Source: a virus
Strand: one strand, 5' to 3'
IMG/VR virus record: IMGVR_UViG_3300032236_001323
Coordinates: 1 to 50,091 of that record
Length of the DNA: 50,091 nt
The notes beneath the pieces are model-generated. The model made no database searches. It was not told where the DNA came from and saw only the letters and a program-made list of their open reading frames with translations. Shown here piece after piece: positions 7,095 through 16,724 of the stretch. Every line of letters starts with the position of its first letter. Positions within the stretch are counted from its first letter, which is position 1. The position numbers and the translations under genes are program-made.

Positions 7095-9257
7095 ATGGCG
7101 GCTGATAACCGGCAACAAGATACCACGCAGTTTACTCAAATTTACAGCCTAGCAATCCCGGCTGGGATTAAACGCGACGGTACTATATTCCAAAACGATC
7201 AGTACACTGATGGTGTTTGGTGCCGTTTTCAAAGGTTGGAGCCTAAGAAGATAGGCGGATATAAGACCATTTTCACAGCATTTAACGGCATTTACCGCGG
7301 AATGATTTCTATTCCATATAATGGTGTTAACTATATTTTTGCTGGCACAGCGGAAACACTGGATGTGTTTACTACTGGAACCACGTATTCTGTTGGTAGT
7401 GGTCCTTTTGTAGTGAACATGCTACCAGGGTCCGTGTTTGCCAATGTGATATCTAATACTACAACGCAAGTAGTTGTTCCTGGAGATGCAACAACAACGT
7501 TTGCTCCGGGCAAACAAATTATTCTGACTCAGACTGGCACACCGACAGCATATACAATTAGCACGTCTACCTATTCTGCAACACCGACACCAGCACACAC
7601 TACAATTGTATTTTCTCCGGCTGCTCCTGCAGGCACTATTAGTAGAATTTGGTTAAATGATTCTATCTTTACACCAGATCCAGTTCTAGGCCCCTATTCA
7701 AACGACTGGCAATTTGACGCCCAGTTTAGCCCACAAGGTGGCAATTTAGCTTGTTTTGCACACCCCGGTAAAAACCTTATTAACATTGATAGCGGTATTT
7801 TATCTCAAGTATTAGTTGGTAATGTTTTACCTGATAATGATAATGATTACTATTTTACAGGTCTATGCGATAGCACTGGTCAAAACCCAACCTATAAACC
7901 TATCAGCGTAGACGGTGGTGTTTGTGTATTGTATCCATTTATTTTTGTTTATGGATCACACGGTTTTATTGCCAACAATAACGTAGACGTTACTCCTGGC
8001 AATTATGGCACACAAAACTTTTATGACTGGAATGGCCCGTTTGCTAACCAAGTAAACGTGGCGTCATCCAAGATTGTAAAAGGTATGCCAATGCGTGGTG
8101 GTACAAACTCACCATCGGGCTTATTCTGGGCTACTGATTCGCTTATTCGTGTATCCTTTAACTCACAGGCTGCAAGCCTGTATTGGACATACGATATTGT
8201 TTCTAGCCAAATCTCTATCATGTCATCTAACGCAGTTGTAGAGATGGATGGTGTATTTTTCTGGATGGGTGTTGACCGGTTCTATCTATATAATGGTAGT
8301 GTAAAAGTATTGCCAAACGATAAGAACGTAAACTGGCTATTTAATAACTTAAACTACGAACAACGCCAAAAAGTTTGGGCAACCAAAGTTCCAAGATACA
8401 ATGAGATTTGGTTCTTTTATCCTCGCGGCACAGCAACAGAATGCACTGATGCAATTATCTACAACGTAAAAGATCAGTTATGGTATGATGCTGGTTCTGC
8501 TGTTGGTGCTCGTCGTTCTTGCGGTTACACTACTGAGTTGTTCCCAACACCAATTTGGGCTGGTTGGGAATACAATCCGCAGTATAATCAGGCAAGCACT
8601 GTAATAGCACATCCGGCAAGTTTATCTGCACCAGGACCAAATCAGTTTTATTTAGCTGGTAATCAAACTACTGGATTTAAACCTGGTAGCTATGTAGCGT
8701 TTTCACAAGATACACAAGCCACTATTTATCAAATAACAGCCAGTGTAAATATTTTTAACATGGTGATTGGAACACCTGGTGTTACTTTGGTTACACTGTC
8801 CCAAAATATTAGCCCCCCTGTTTCTGCTGGAAGTTTGGTTTATAATGCTACAAATGGATATTCTATTTGGCAGCATGAATTTGGATTGAACCAAGTAAGT
8901 TTAGGTGGTGAAACAGCGGTATACTCTAGCATCACTACCAGCGATATTAGCTGGTTAACTGGTAGCCCATCCGGTGACCAATTGGTGGGTATAAACCGCA
9001 GGATGCACCTACGCCGTATTGAGCCTAACTTTGTACAATCTGGCACAATGGCGTTAACCATTTTAGGCCGTAAGTTTGCTGGCGGTCAAAACGAAGAAAA
9101 CTCTGGTCCATATTACTTTACCCAAGATACCGGTAAAATTGACTTGCGGGTTGAGCATCGTTTGATTCGTTTACAATTTGTATCTAACGAAATAGACGGT
9201 AATTTTGAAATGGGTCGTAACTTGATTACTGCCGAATACGGGGACGAAAGACCTTGA
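7095..9257 (+). CDS. P22 gp10-like tail hub / DNA stabilisation protein, 720 aa
   Basis: The N-terminus holds the pattern YTDGVWCRFQRLEPKKIGGY (about residues 36-56), characteristic of P22 gp10-like tail proteins that cap the portal-gp4 assembly, retain packaged DNA and hold the tailspikes. The remainder is long and beta-rich with many aromatic residues. Length (720 aa) is longer than P22 gp10 (about 470), with an inserted Thr/Pro-rich segment near residues 110-180. It overlaps the next gene by TTGA. Confidence 0.7.
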   Translation: MAADNRQQDTTQFTQIYSLAIPAGIKRDGTIFQNDQYTDGVWCRFQRLEPKKIGGYKTIFTAFNGIYRGMISIPYNGVNYIFAGTAETLDVFTTGTTYSVGSGPFVVNMLPGSVFANVISNTTTQVVVPGDATTTFAPGKQIILTQTGTPTAYTISTSTYSATPTPAHTTIVFSPAAPAGTISRIWLNDSIFTPDPVLGPYSNDWQFDAQFSPQGGNLACFAHPGKNLINIDSGILSQVLVGNVLPDNDNDYYFTGLCDSTGQNPTYKPISVDGGVCVLYPFIFVYGSHGFIANNNVDVTPGNYGTQNFYDWNGPFANQVNVASSKIVKGMPMRGGTNSPSGLFWATDSLIRVSFNSQAASLYWTYDIVSSQISIMSSNAVVEMDGVFFWMGVDRFYLYNGSVKVLPNDKNVNWLFNNLNYEQRQKVWATKVPRYNEIWFFYPRGTATECTDAIIYNVKDQLWYDAGSAVGARRSCGYTTELFPTPIWAGWEYNPQYNQASTVIAHPASLSAPGPNQFYLAGNQTTGFKPGSYVAFSQDTQATIYQITASVNIFNMVIGTPGVTLVTLSQNISPPVSAGSLVYNATNGYSIWQHEFGLNQVSLGGETAVYSSITTSDISWLTGSPSGDQLVGINRRMHLRRIEPNFVQSGTMALTILGRKFAGGQNEENSGPYYFTQDTGKIDLRVEHRLIRLQFVSNEIDGNFEMGRNLITAEYGDERP

Positions 9258-9514
9258 GTAGGCCCCAGTTTCAGCAGTTTTTTCCTTGTCTTCCAGACTA
9301 CTCTACCTGGGAGGATTGGAACGGCAATCTGGCTATTTATTATGGCCAAAAGAATATTGAGTTTTCTCCGGAAGAAAACTGGCGAGATGGGGCTATGAAC
9401 ATTGTTTTATCTGAAACCTTTGGCACATACCCTGTTCCAGACCCCAATACGTTTGATACATGGCAGGATTGGGCTAGGGAATTTACCACTATTGTCAATG
9501 GTGTTAGCAGATAA
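9254..9514 (+). CDS. Small tail-region protein, 86 aa
   Basis: The frame starts at TTG 9254 overlapping the preceding TGA stop. The product is rich in Trp and Asp (DYSTWEDWNGN, FDTWQDWAREF), with two related Trp-Asp-Trp segments at either end. No family recognised. It is the last gene of the tail operon before a hairpin and promoter. Confidence 0.5.
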   Translation: MSRPQFQQFFPCLPDYSTWEDWNGNLAIYYGQKNIEFSPEENWRDGAMNIVLSETFGTYPVPDPNTFDTWQDWAREFTTIVNGVSR

Positions 9515-9516
9515 AA

Positions 9517-9531
9517 AGGGCGTAAACCCCT
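9517..9531 (+). terminator. Weak hairpin before promoter P3
   Basis: AGGG (9517-9520) can pair with CCCT (9528-9531) around CGTAAAC, then TGATTATTT leads into the promoter. The stem is short, so termination is uncertain, but the layout matches the other terminator-promoter cassettes. Confidence 0.35.
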
Positions 9532-9536
9532 GATTA

Positions 9537-9550
9537 TTTGCATTATTATA
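9537..9550 (+). promoter_or_regulatory. Phage extended -10 promoter motif, copy P3 (internal virion operon)
   Basis: TTTGCATTATTATA followed by TGTAGAAC. It precedes a roughly 90-nt leader with a GGGAGG site before the acetyltransferase ATG and is the only motif copy serving 9644-16724. Confidence 0.75.
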
Positions 9551-9643
9551 TGTAGAACAAACAGCTTTGCCGCGAACAGGGGTTGCTCCCTTTTCTTTAC
9601 TCCCTTAAAGAATAGCGGCACCAAACAGGACAGGGAGGTCCAA

Positions 9644-10096
9644 ATGATCACATTTCAACAAGAAGCACCCTCACCATTCGCGGATGAGGCCATGGAGTTG
9701 TTTAAAAAGCATTACGAGGAAATAGCAGAACGACAAGACGTTATTGAGCTAGATCCTAATATCGAAAGGTATAACCTATTACATAGGACTAAAGCGCTAG
9801 AGATTCACACGGCTAGAGATAATGGTAAATTAATTGGTTATAGTTTATGGGTGGTTGTAAACCACTTGCATTATAAGAAAAGCATTACAGCGTCTTCAGA
9901 TGTCCTTTACATTAGCCCAGAGTACCGAAAAGGTATGCTGGGTTACAAGTTCATCAAGTGGACAACTGAAGAAATTAAGAAGCGCAATCCCCAACGCATT
10001 TTATTCCACATGAAGCCATTTTTGGATTACGGGAAAATAGTTGAGAGACTTGGTGGTCATTATTTTGAAAAAACATATTCAATAGTATTGGAATAA
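9644..10096 (+). CDS. GNAT-family N-acetyltransferase, 150 aa
   Basis: The fold pattern is GNAT: beta4 segment DVLYISPEYRKGMLGYKFIKW (about residues 86-106) carries the R-K-G-M-L-G acetyl-CoA pyrophosphate loop, and the following strand RILFHMKPF and helix fit motif B. Substrate unknown. Acetyltransferases in this position, ahead of internal virion protein genes, are common in podoviruses. They might modify virion or host proteins; that is inference. Confidence 0.75.
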   Translation: MITFQQEAPSPFADEAMELFKKHYEEIAERQDVIELDPNIERYNLLHRTKALEIHTARDNGKLIGYSLWVVVNHLHYKKSITASSDVLYISPEYRKGMLGYKFIKWTTEEIKKRNPQRILFHMKPFLDYGKIVERLGGHYFEKTYSIVLE

Positions 10097-10098
10097 TT

Positions 10099-11124
10099 AT
10101 GGGCGTTACAGTTATCGGTGGTGAAATTGGTTTAGATGCAATCCTTGGTGAGATTGCTGCTGGAACTATGACTGCAGCCGAAGGAATTGCTTCAGGCGCT
10201 TCAGTAACCGACTTAGTTGCAGCGGGCGCTTTACAAGATCTTGGCGCAGGTACATTTTTAGATGCTGCCACCGGTTCAATATTAGACGCCGCAGGAACTC
10301 CAATTTTAGATACTGCGGCTGAAGGTATTACTGAACAAGCAATTACTGATACTGTAGCAGATCCGTTGGGTAACATTACTCAAACCTTTGATGATGGTTC
10401 TACGCTTACAACAGATTCCGCTGGTAATGTTGTTAGTTCTACGGAAGCGCCACCAGATCCGCTAAATCTTAAAGATGCGCTTGGTAATCCAATCGTTCAA
10501 AAAGTCGGTTCTCAAGTTGCCAACAAGGCATTGGGTTCATTATTAGCGCCTGCTACCAAAGCATTAGGCACTGCTAAATTTAAACCGGTAAGCTCTGTTC
10601 CTGGCGCCCCTGGCAGCACTGGAACTGGCACAGGATCTGCACCTGGCGGATTAAACAGCATTTCAGCCGACCTGATTAAAGGTAATCCAAATTTTAGTTT
10701 AGAAGGTGGATTTACACAAACATCTCCCTCCGATCTTTATAGCACCCCAACAAATACCGCATTAGTCGCCCCACAAGCGCAAGCTCCTCAAGGATTTGCT
10801 ATGGGTGGTTACGCTATGGGCGGTCAATACCAAGACCATAACCCATCATTTTTTAGTGAAGGTGGTATGGAAAACCGTTACGTTCAAGGTGACGGTGACG
10901 GCACATCAGATGATGTAGCCGCTATGTTGGCAGATGGCGAGTTTGTTATTCCAGCGGATGTAGTGTCAAGACTTGGCAATGGTAGCAGCAACGCAGGCGC
11001 ACACGTATTAGATCAATTCTTATCTGTTGTTAGAGCAGATAAGAATGATCACGATCCAGATGAATTACCCCCAGACAGTAAAGGCCCCTTGGCCTATTTG
11101 GCACAAGCACGGAAAAAGGCATAA
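10099..11124 (+). CDS. Internal/minor virion protein with GDGTSDD...GEFVIPADVVS module, 341 aa
   Basis: The N-terminal half is Ala/Gly-rich and hydrophobic (possibly membrane-interacting after ejection). Residues about 230-256 contain GG modules (FAMGGYAMGG, SEGGM). The C-terminal 85 residues hold GDGDGTSDDVAAMLADGEF plus VIPADVVSRLGNGS, a module I recall in many phage virion proteins. No catalytic residues are assigned. It is first among the internal virion proteins and starts 2 nt after the acetyltransferase stop. Confidence 0.6.
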   Translation: MGVTVIGGEIGLDAILGEIAAGTMTAAEGIASGASVTDLVAAGALQDLGAGTFLDAATGSILDAAGTPILDTAAEGITEQAITDTVADPLGNITQTFDDGSTLTTDSAGNVVSSTEAPPDPLNLKDALGNPIVQKVGSQVANKALGSLLAPATKALGTAKFKPVSSVPGAPGSTGTGTGSAPGGLNSISADLIKGNPNFSLEGGFTQTSPSDLYSTPTNTALVAPQAQAPQGFAMGGYAMGGQYQDHNPSFFSEGGMENRYVQGDGDGTSDDVAAMLADGEFVIPADVVSRLGNGSSNAGAHVLDQFLSVVRADKNDHDPDELPPDSKGPLAYLAQARKKA

Positions 11125-11126
11125 TT

Positions 11127-12107
11127 ATGGCAGGCTTAAGTAACCTCATAGCAGATACTACAACTAAATCCACGACGCTACCGTCATGGATGAACACGGC
11201 GCAACAAAATGTTGTTAACGCCGCAATGACTGGTGCGGGTAATGTTCCTACGTTACAAAACACTGTAGCTCAGGGTGCAATTAACCAACTCACGCCAACG
11301 GTAAATCCTTTTACAGAAGCACAGAGCTCACTTCGTTCAATTGCTTCTGGCGCAGCTAATCCATGGATTGTAGATCCATCCACTGGTGCAGTTACTCCCA
11401 ATGTTAACACAGCAATGGGTGGTTTGTTCCAAGCACAGAACCAACAGCTACAACAATTGGCACCAAACATTATGGCTCAGCCAACTGCCACTGGTATAGC
11501 TCAAGGTCAATTTGGTAGTTTGCGTGCTAACACTGCAGCAGACAAAGCCCTAGCAGATGCACAAGCTGCATTATTTGCCCAACAAATGACTGCTGCACAA
11601 CAAAACCAGCAAACTGGTGTTCAAGCTGGTACTGCAATGGGTAACGTTGCTAATCAGTATGGCACAACAGCTGGCGCGTTGGCTAACTTACAACAAACAG
11701 CCCCATTGTCTGCTCCAGCAAACGTGGCTAAGATTCTCGGTGGTATGACAACTGGTTCTGATGTTACTCAAAGCACACAACTATCACCACTTAGTCAAGT
11801 TGCTGCTGTCGGTAGTGCTCTTGGCGGCGGCTTGAATGCTGTTAACTCTTTGCTTAACACGGTAAGCCCCGGAACAACCATTGCTAGTTTGTTAGGCAAC
11901 TTAACTAGCGGTGATTCAACTATTACCAACGGTTCTACAGCAGAAAACCAAACTGGTGGGTTCTACGGAACTTCTGATGGTTCTAGTCCAGTTAATCCTT
12001 ATGCTGGTATGAGCGACACACAAATTCAATACGCTATTGACAATAACTTTGGATCCAGTCCATCGCCAGACCAAATTAGTCAACTTCAATCTCTTGTGAA
12101 CGAATAA
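11127..12107 (+). CDS. Internal virion protein, Ala/Gln-rich, 326 aa
   Basis: Long Ala/Gln-rich helical stretches (about residues 90-190) are followed by Ser/Gly/Thr-rich sequence with hydrophobic patches (LLNTVSPGTTIASLLGNL). This composition resembles T7-type ejected proteins that form a trans-envelope channel. It lies between the 341-aa protein and the transglycosylase protein, 2 nt from each neighbour. Function inferred from context. Confidence 0.55.
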   Translation: MAGLSNLIADTTTKSTTLPSWMNTAQQNVVNAAMTGAGNVPTLQNTVAQGAINQLTPTVNPFTEAQSSLRSIASGAANPWIVDPSTGAVTPNVNTAMGGLFQAQNQQLQQLAPNIMAQPTATGIAQGQFGSLRANTAADKALADAQAALFAQQMTAAQQNQQTGVQAGTAMGNVANQYGTTAGALANLQQTAPLSAPANVAKILGGMTTGSDVTQSTQLSPLSQVAAVGSALGGGLNAVNSLLNTVSPGTTIASLLGNLTSGDSTITNGSTAENQTGGFYGTSDGSSPVNPYAGMSDTQIQYAIDNNFGSSPSPDQISQLQSLVNE

Positions 12108-12109
12108 CC

Positions 12110-14182
12110 ATGGCAGATACAATAGCACCATTAAGCTCAGTTCCAGTTAGTGCAGATACTGACGCGGTTGCGCAGGTTAAAACAAATCCAAAAGGCGGAA
12201 TCTCTCCTGTTGGCAACGTTCCACTAAGCGAAAAGGACACAGCAGAGCTTTTAGCTAGAATGGAAGAGCTTGTTAAAGAGCGTCAAAGCCCTTTAAACTT
12301 GCTCATGTCCGGTTTGAAAGATGCTGCAGCTTGGGGCGTTCCTAACTTGGAAGGTCAAAAGTCTGCTGCACTTAAAGCACGCGACGAGCAAAAGATTTCA
12401 GAAGCAAAAGACTTGTTTAACATGCGCTCAGAAATGGCAGCATTACGCTCTGCTCAAGGCCAACAAGAATTGCTTAAAAAGCAATATGAAGGCGTTGTAG
12501 GCGCCCAAGGTGCTCCAGGCGCTGCAGGCGCACCCGCTGGTGTAGCTGCTATCCCTGGATTAACTCCAGCGCAAACTAATACTATTTTAAGCAGCCCTAA
12601 CGTTCAAGCAGAGTTAAGCACTCTTGCGCCGAATGACTACGCTGGTAGACTAGCGGTTATTAGAAAAGCAGCCCAGACTGAGTTTGGATCAGAATCCAAA
12701 TCAAGATATGGCGCTCCAGAAAATACTCCACAAGAAGTTCCAATTCCTGAACTAGGCACTGGCTTAGACTTAACTACTAACGAGTTCAGAGCCTACGAGG
12801 CAACTGGCAAGTTACCTACAAGATACAGCCAGTATCAAGACAAAGTATACGCAGCAAGAGGAACTGGTAAACCTGCGGCAGCAACTACTGTTTCACCCGA
12901 AGCAATTACTAAAAATCCTATCCTGCGTTCTATTGCTGGTGGTGAAAGCGGCTTTAAAAATGTGCCGAATGCAGAAGGCGCTTCTACGGCTTATGGTCCT
13001 TATCAGATTGTTAAGGGCACATTTGACAGCATCAAAACAAATCACCCAGAATTTGCCAACGTTACTTGGGATCAGTTTAAAGCTAATCCAAAGATTCAGA
13101 CAGCAATGGCTGAGGCTTACTACAATGATAATGATGCTGTTCTCAAGCGCAATAACATTCCAGTAAACGCGGACACACATCATGCAATGTGGTTCTCTGG
13201 AAACACTAAACTGGCTACATTACCAGACAACACTCCGATTGAAAAAGCGTTAACCGCAGATCAAATTGCTGCTAATAAGCTAGAAGGCAAAACTGTTGGT
13301 GATGTTCGTAACGGACTTAGAACTCGCAGAGAACAAGCTGCAGTATCAACAGCTCCTGCAGAATTAGCTCCAACAACAAAAGCGGATGTTACTACAGCAG
13401 CTCCGGTAACTGGTGAGCCAGTAACTAAATCTAGTTTGTTAAAAAAACGTGAACTAGAAAAGAAAACTGCTGAGATTCCTATTGAAGCCGCTGCAACTGA
13501 AGCGCGTACTGCTGCTGAAGCTAGTGGTAAATCATTAGAGCAATTGAGAACTGAAAACGACAGAGCTAACAGCACAATCGCTGCTGCTCAACGCGTTATT
13601 AATTTAGCTGATGATCCAAAACTAAATAAAGTAATGGGTTATATGCACGGTAACTCTCCGCAAGCTACAGCGTTGGCTACAGTTCCTAAGTTTGCGGCAA
13701 GCCTAGTTGGCCAAGGCGAAAATTTTGAAGACTTAGTCAAAGCAAACGTATTCTCTAAAGATGAGTTAGCTGCACATCAGCGCCTTAATACTGACGCAAC
13801 TCAACTTGGTATTGAATATACTGCCAATATGTTTAAAGGCGCACGCCTTGGTATTGGTTTGGAAAAACTGGGTCTTAAAGGTAAGGGCGTTAGTGCCGAT
13901 TATTTGCCAGAGGTTAACAAGCTCTATGCAAACTTGGCTAAAGACGCCGCTGAATTTGAATTGAAAAAGAACAAAGCCTTTTCTGAATGGAAAGGCAATG
14001 ATCCTATGAAGACCTATTCTCAGTTCTTGGATACTCCAGGATATGACGAAATGCGCAACAAACAGCGCGAATTGCTATTGAGCCGTTACCCTGGAGTAGT
14101 AAAAGCTGAGACTCCAGAAGACGGACAAAAAACAACAAAATCTGGTGTTAAATATAAGGTCGTTAAAAAAGATGAAAGTTGA
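12110..14182 (+). CDS. Ejected internal virion protein with lytic transglycosylase-like domain, 690 aa
   Basis: Residues about 265-400 resemble a lysozyme-like transglycosylase: RSIAGGESGFKN with the candidate catalytic Glu279, then STAYGPYQIVKGTF (the conserved G-P-Y/F-Q-I motif) and YYNDND...HHAMWFSG. Such domains in internal virion proteins (as in T7 gp16) open the peptidoglycan during genome entry. The N-terminal 260 residues include a Gly-Ala-Pro-rich linker, and the C-terminal half is long, helical and charged. It overlaps the next gene by 11 nt. Confidence 0.7.
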   Translation: MADTIAPLSSVPVSADTDAVAQVKTNPKGGISPVGNVPLSEKDTAELLARMEELVKERQSPLNLLMSGLKDAAAWGVPNLEGQKSAALKARDEQKISEAKDLFNMRSEMAALRSAQGQQELLKKQYEGVVGAQGAPGAAGAPAGVAAIPGLTPAQTNTILSSPNVQAELSTLAPNDYAGRLAVIRKAAQTEFGSESKSRYGAPENTPQEVPIPELGTGLDLTTNEFRAYEATGKLPTRYSQYQDKVYAARGTGKPAAATTVSPEAITKNPILRSIAGGESGFKNVPNAEGASTAYGPYQIVKGTFDSIKTNHPEFANVTWDQFKANPKIQTAMAEAYYNDNDAVLKRNNIPVNADTHHAMWFSGNTKLATLPDNTPIEKALTADQIAANKLEGKTVGDVRNGLRTRREQAAVSTAPAELAPTTKADVTTAAPVTGEPVTKSSLLKKRELEKKTAEIPIEAAATEARTAAEASGKSLEQLRTENDRANSTIAAAQRVINLADDPKLNKVMGYMHGNSPQATALATVPKFAASLVGQGENFEDLVKANVFSKDELAAHQRLNTDATQLGIEYTANMFKGARLGIGLEKLGLKGKGVSADYLPEVNKLYANLAKDAAEFELKKNKAFSEWKGNDPMKTYSQFLDTPGYDEMRNKQRELLLSRYPGVVKAETPEDGQKTTKSGVKYKVVKKDES

Positions 14183-16724
14183 GATTAACGGACATCAGGT
14201 TGAACTTGATGATAGTTTCGCCAATTTATCTGAAGAAGAGCAGCATCGTCAAATTGACGAAATAGCTGGTAGTTTACCTAATGCTCCTGCAGCGGTTGAC
14301 ACTCCTGCTCCAGAACATGCTTCTGGTGTGGAAGCCAGCATCATGCCAAACGTATTGGCTGGTGGTGAAGCTGCGTTAATGACTAAAGGTGTTGGCTTGC
14401 CTAAAGCTGCTTTTAACGCTGCTAAAAACTATTTTGGTGGTGCACCTGCTGCGGCTCCAACTGTTGCACCTTCTGTTATTCCGGGTGAAGAACGTTGGTT
14501 CAATGCTGCAAACGCAATCAACGAAAAAGCAAAGATTATTCGCCGTAACACTGAACTAGCAAAACGTTTCCCTCAATTTGAACGTGCTGTAACACCGGAG
14601 CCAACAGTAAGCCTGCCTAAACAAGCTGCTGCAGGTTTGGAAACACTTCGCACCAAGACTCCAGGTAAAGCCTTTATCTCTGGCTATAATGTCATGGATG
14701 TGGGCAAACACGCTGGTGAAGGCCCGTTAGGTAATGTACAAGCTGGAGCTTCTGCTGCAGCAGCTGCAGCTCCTTGGGCTGAAAAGTATTTACCGGGTAA
14801 AGCTAAAAGAGTTGCCCAAATTGGCGCCCTTGCAGTTCCGGCCGCAAACTATGTGATTGACAAGTTTACCGGCAAGCCTGTTCCCGTAGAGGCAGAGCAG
14901 AAAGCGACAGGTGGCTTGGTGCAAAACTTTGCGTCGGGAAAGTTAGTAAAGGAAGGCGGCTCCAAAGTAATGGAGATGCTAAAAAACAAAATGGCTCCCC
15001 TGTACGCAAAGTCGGAGGGAATCCCAAGTCGTCTTCCAAGAGCAACTCCAAAAACTGACGCCGAGATTCGTGCGTTTGCAGAGCGCATGGCCCCACAAGT
15101 TCGTGGTGAGTTTGTTCGTGCCCCTGGAGAAACAACTAGCGTAGCTGGCAAAACACTTGCTCAGTTTGAACGCGAAAAGCAATTACAGCACGACATTCGT
15201 GATGTTTACCCTGTAAGTACACCACCTGCTTATGATGAAGCTGTACATCAAGGCAAAGTAAAAATTGGTATTGCTGGCGATCAAACCTTAACAGGCAAAG
15301 ATGTATATGGTATTGCAGGTAATCCATTAAGTGAACCATCAAGGCAATATGGTGGAGCAATGTATCCTGCTGTACACCCACAAGGTTGGGCGTCTGAAAA
15401 GGGCGCCGCTAGTGGTGTTCAAAACTTAGTTGATACCGCTGCACAACAATACGGTGATACCGGTGTTGTTGGTCAGTACATGAAGATGGGCCCAGAAGCT
15501 AGTAACTACGCAATGCACAATGCAGACGCTATCATCAAATCTATTGATCCAAATAAAGTCAATAAATTAGATGAGCTTAACACAATGATTCGTGCAAAGT
15601 TTCCTGACTTTGCTGGCTTACACAATCAAGCAGACGTATTGGCACAAGCACAACAAGACCCAAACCTTAGAAAGTTTTTGGACTATTTGGTGCAAACCAA
15701 AAAACACACTGAGGCTTATAACCTTCCCTCCGGCGCAGACATTCGTCACGCCCTATCTGAACCAGATCTCAGAGATTTAGAGATTGGCTCGACCGGTAAA
15801 TCCGTTATCGAAATGGTTCCCGGCGGTAAAATTACCCCAGCTTCTGAAAAGACAACCACGACTTATTCCCATGATATTCCTGGCCAATATTTAGGTGGCA
15901 CGAAATATCCACGCCCACATGAATTAGAGTTTTCTGATTCTTACGCAGCTCTCCAAAACAAAATCAAATCTGTACAAGAGATGGCCGAGGAATTAGTTCG
16001 AGAAAACCCTGGCATGGACACACAGCAGGCACTTGACTATGCTAAGAAATTTGGCCATCAAGGCTTTGGTGGCTTTAAGTTATCTCAGCCTCGCCAAATC
16101 ATGGACCAGCAGCACATGGATGAGATTGGCAAATACGAAGACTACATGAAAGAGCTGGTTGGCTTTGCCCCTGGTGGTAAAGTAGCCAAGGAAGCCATTG
16201 AGGCTTTTAAGTCTAAGTTTACTCCGGGTTTTTTCCATGGCAGCCCATCGCCAAGTATTACTGCATTTGATCCAACCAAGTCAGCAAAAGACCCAATGTA
16301 CATTACACCAAAGGCAACTTTTGTAACTCGCGATCCAGAGTTTGCAGAATCATTTTTGTCAATGAGTAACAATGGCAAAATTAAATCTGGTTCTACTATG
16401 TATCCAGTTAGTGTAAACCTTGGACAACATTGGAATCCAAATACTCCTGAAGGCAAAGCCATTATTGCCGACTTTATTGAAAAATATCCAAAACGCGTTA
16501 ACCTTGAAAAAGGATTAAAACGTGGTGATTGGACTGCAATTGAGAACTCTGACTTTTTAACACACTTAAAAGACACAGGTCACGATACTTTTCACGTAGT
16601 AGAAGGTGGCGTTCCTAACGTTGGTGTTCTAAAGCCAGAAAACATTCGCGGCAAGTTTGCTGCTTATGATCCAGAAGAGGCGGCCAACCCTGACTTTATG
16701 AAAGCACAGGGCGGCTTAGTCTAA
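14172..16724 (+). CDS. Polyvalent internal virion protein with C-terminal ADP-ribosyltransferase-like domain, 850 aa
   Basis: I chose ATG 14172 (MKVEINGHQVELDDSF) over the upstream in-frame ATG 14145. The N-terminus has the DDSFANLSEEEQ pattern of phage internal proteins. GG linkers (TGGLVQNFASGKL near 245, FAPGGKV near 665, QGGLV at the end) separate domains. Residues about 686-845 begin FFHGSPSPSITAFDP, with YITPKATFVTRDPEFAESF and end VLKPENIRGKFAAYDP; this resembles ADP-ribosyltransferase domains of phage polyvalent proteins, His689 being the candidate NAD-binding His. It would enter the host with the DNA. Domain assignment is by pattern only. Confidence 0.6.
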   Translation: MKVEINGHQVELDDSFANLSEEEQHRQIDEIAGSLPNAPAAVDTPAPEHASGVEASIMPNVLAGGEAALMTKGVGLPKAAFNAAKNYFGGAPAAAPTVAPSVIPGEERWFNAANAINEKAKIIRRNTELAKRFPQFERAVTPEPTVSLPKQAAAGLETLRTKTPGKAFISGYNVMDVGKHAGEGPLGNVQAGASAAAAAAPWAEKYLPGKAKRVAQIGALAVPAANYVIDKFTGKPVPVEAEQKATGGLVQNFASGKLVKEGGSKVMEMLKNKMAPLYAKSEGIPSRLPRATPKTDAEIRAFAERMAPQVRGEFVRAPGETTSVAGKTLAQFEREKQLQHDIRDVYPVSTPPAYDEAVHQGKVKIGIAGDQTLTGKDVYGIAGNPLSEPSRQYGGAMYPAVHPQGWASEKGAASGVQNLVDTAAQQYGDTGVVGQYMKMGPEASNYAMHNADAIIKSIDPNKVNKLDELNTMIRAKFPDFAGLHNQADVLAQAQQDPNLRKFLDYLVQTKKHTEAYNLPSGADIRHALSEPDLRDLEIGSTGKSVIEMVPGGKITPASEKTTTTYSHDIPGQYLGGTKYPRPHELEFSDSYAALQNKIKSVQEMAEELVRENPGMDTQQALDYAKKFGHQGFGGFKLSQPRQIMDQQHMDEIGKYEDYMKELVGFAPGGKVAKEAIEAFKSKFTPGFFHGSPSPSITAFDPTKSAKDPMYITPKATFVTRDPEFAESFLSMSNNGKIKSGSTMYPVSVNLGQHWNPNTPEGKAIIADFIEKYPKRVNLEKGLKRGDWTAIENSDFLTHLKDTGHDTFHVVEGGVPNVGVLKPENIRGKFAAYDPEEAANPDFMKAQGGLV

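Noticed and set aside
9866-9880. Sequence CTTGCATTATAAG resembling the promoter motif
   Set aside because: It lies within the acetyltransferase gene and lacks the full ATTATTATA core.
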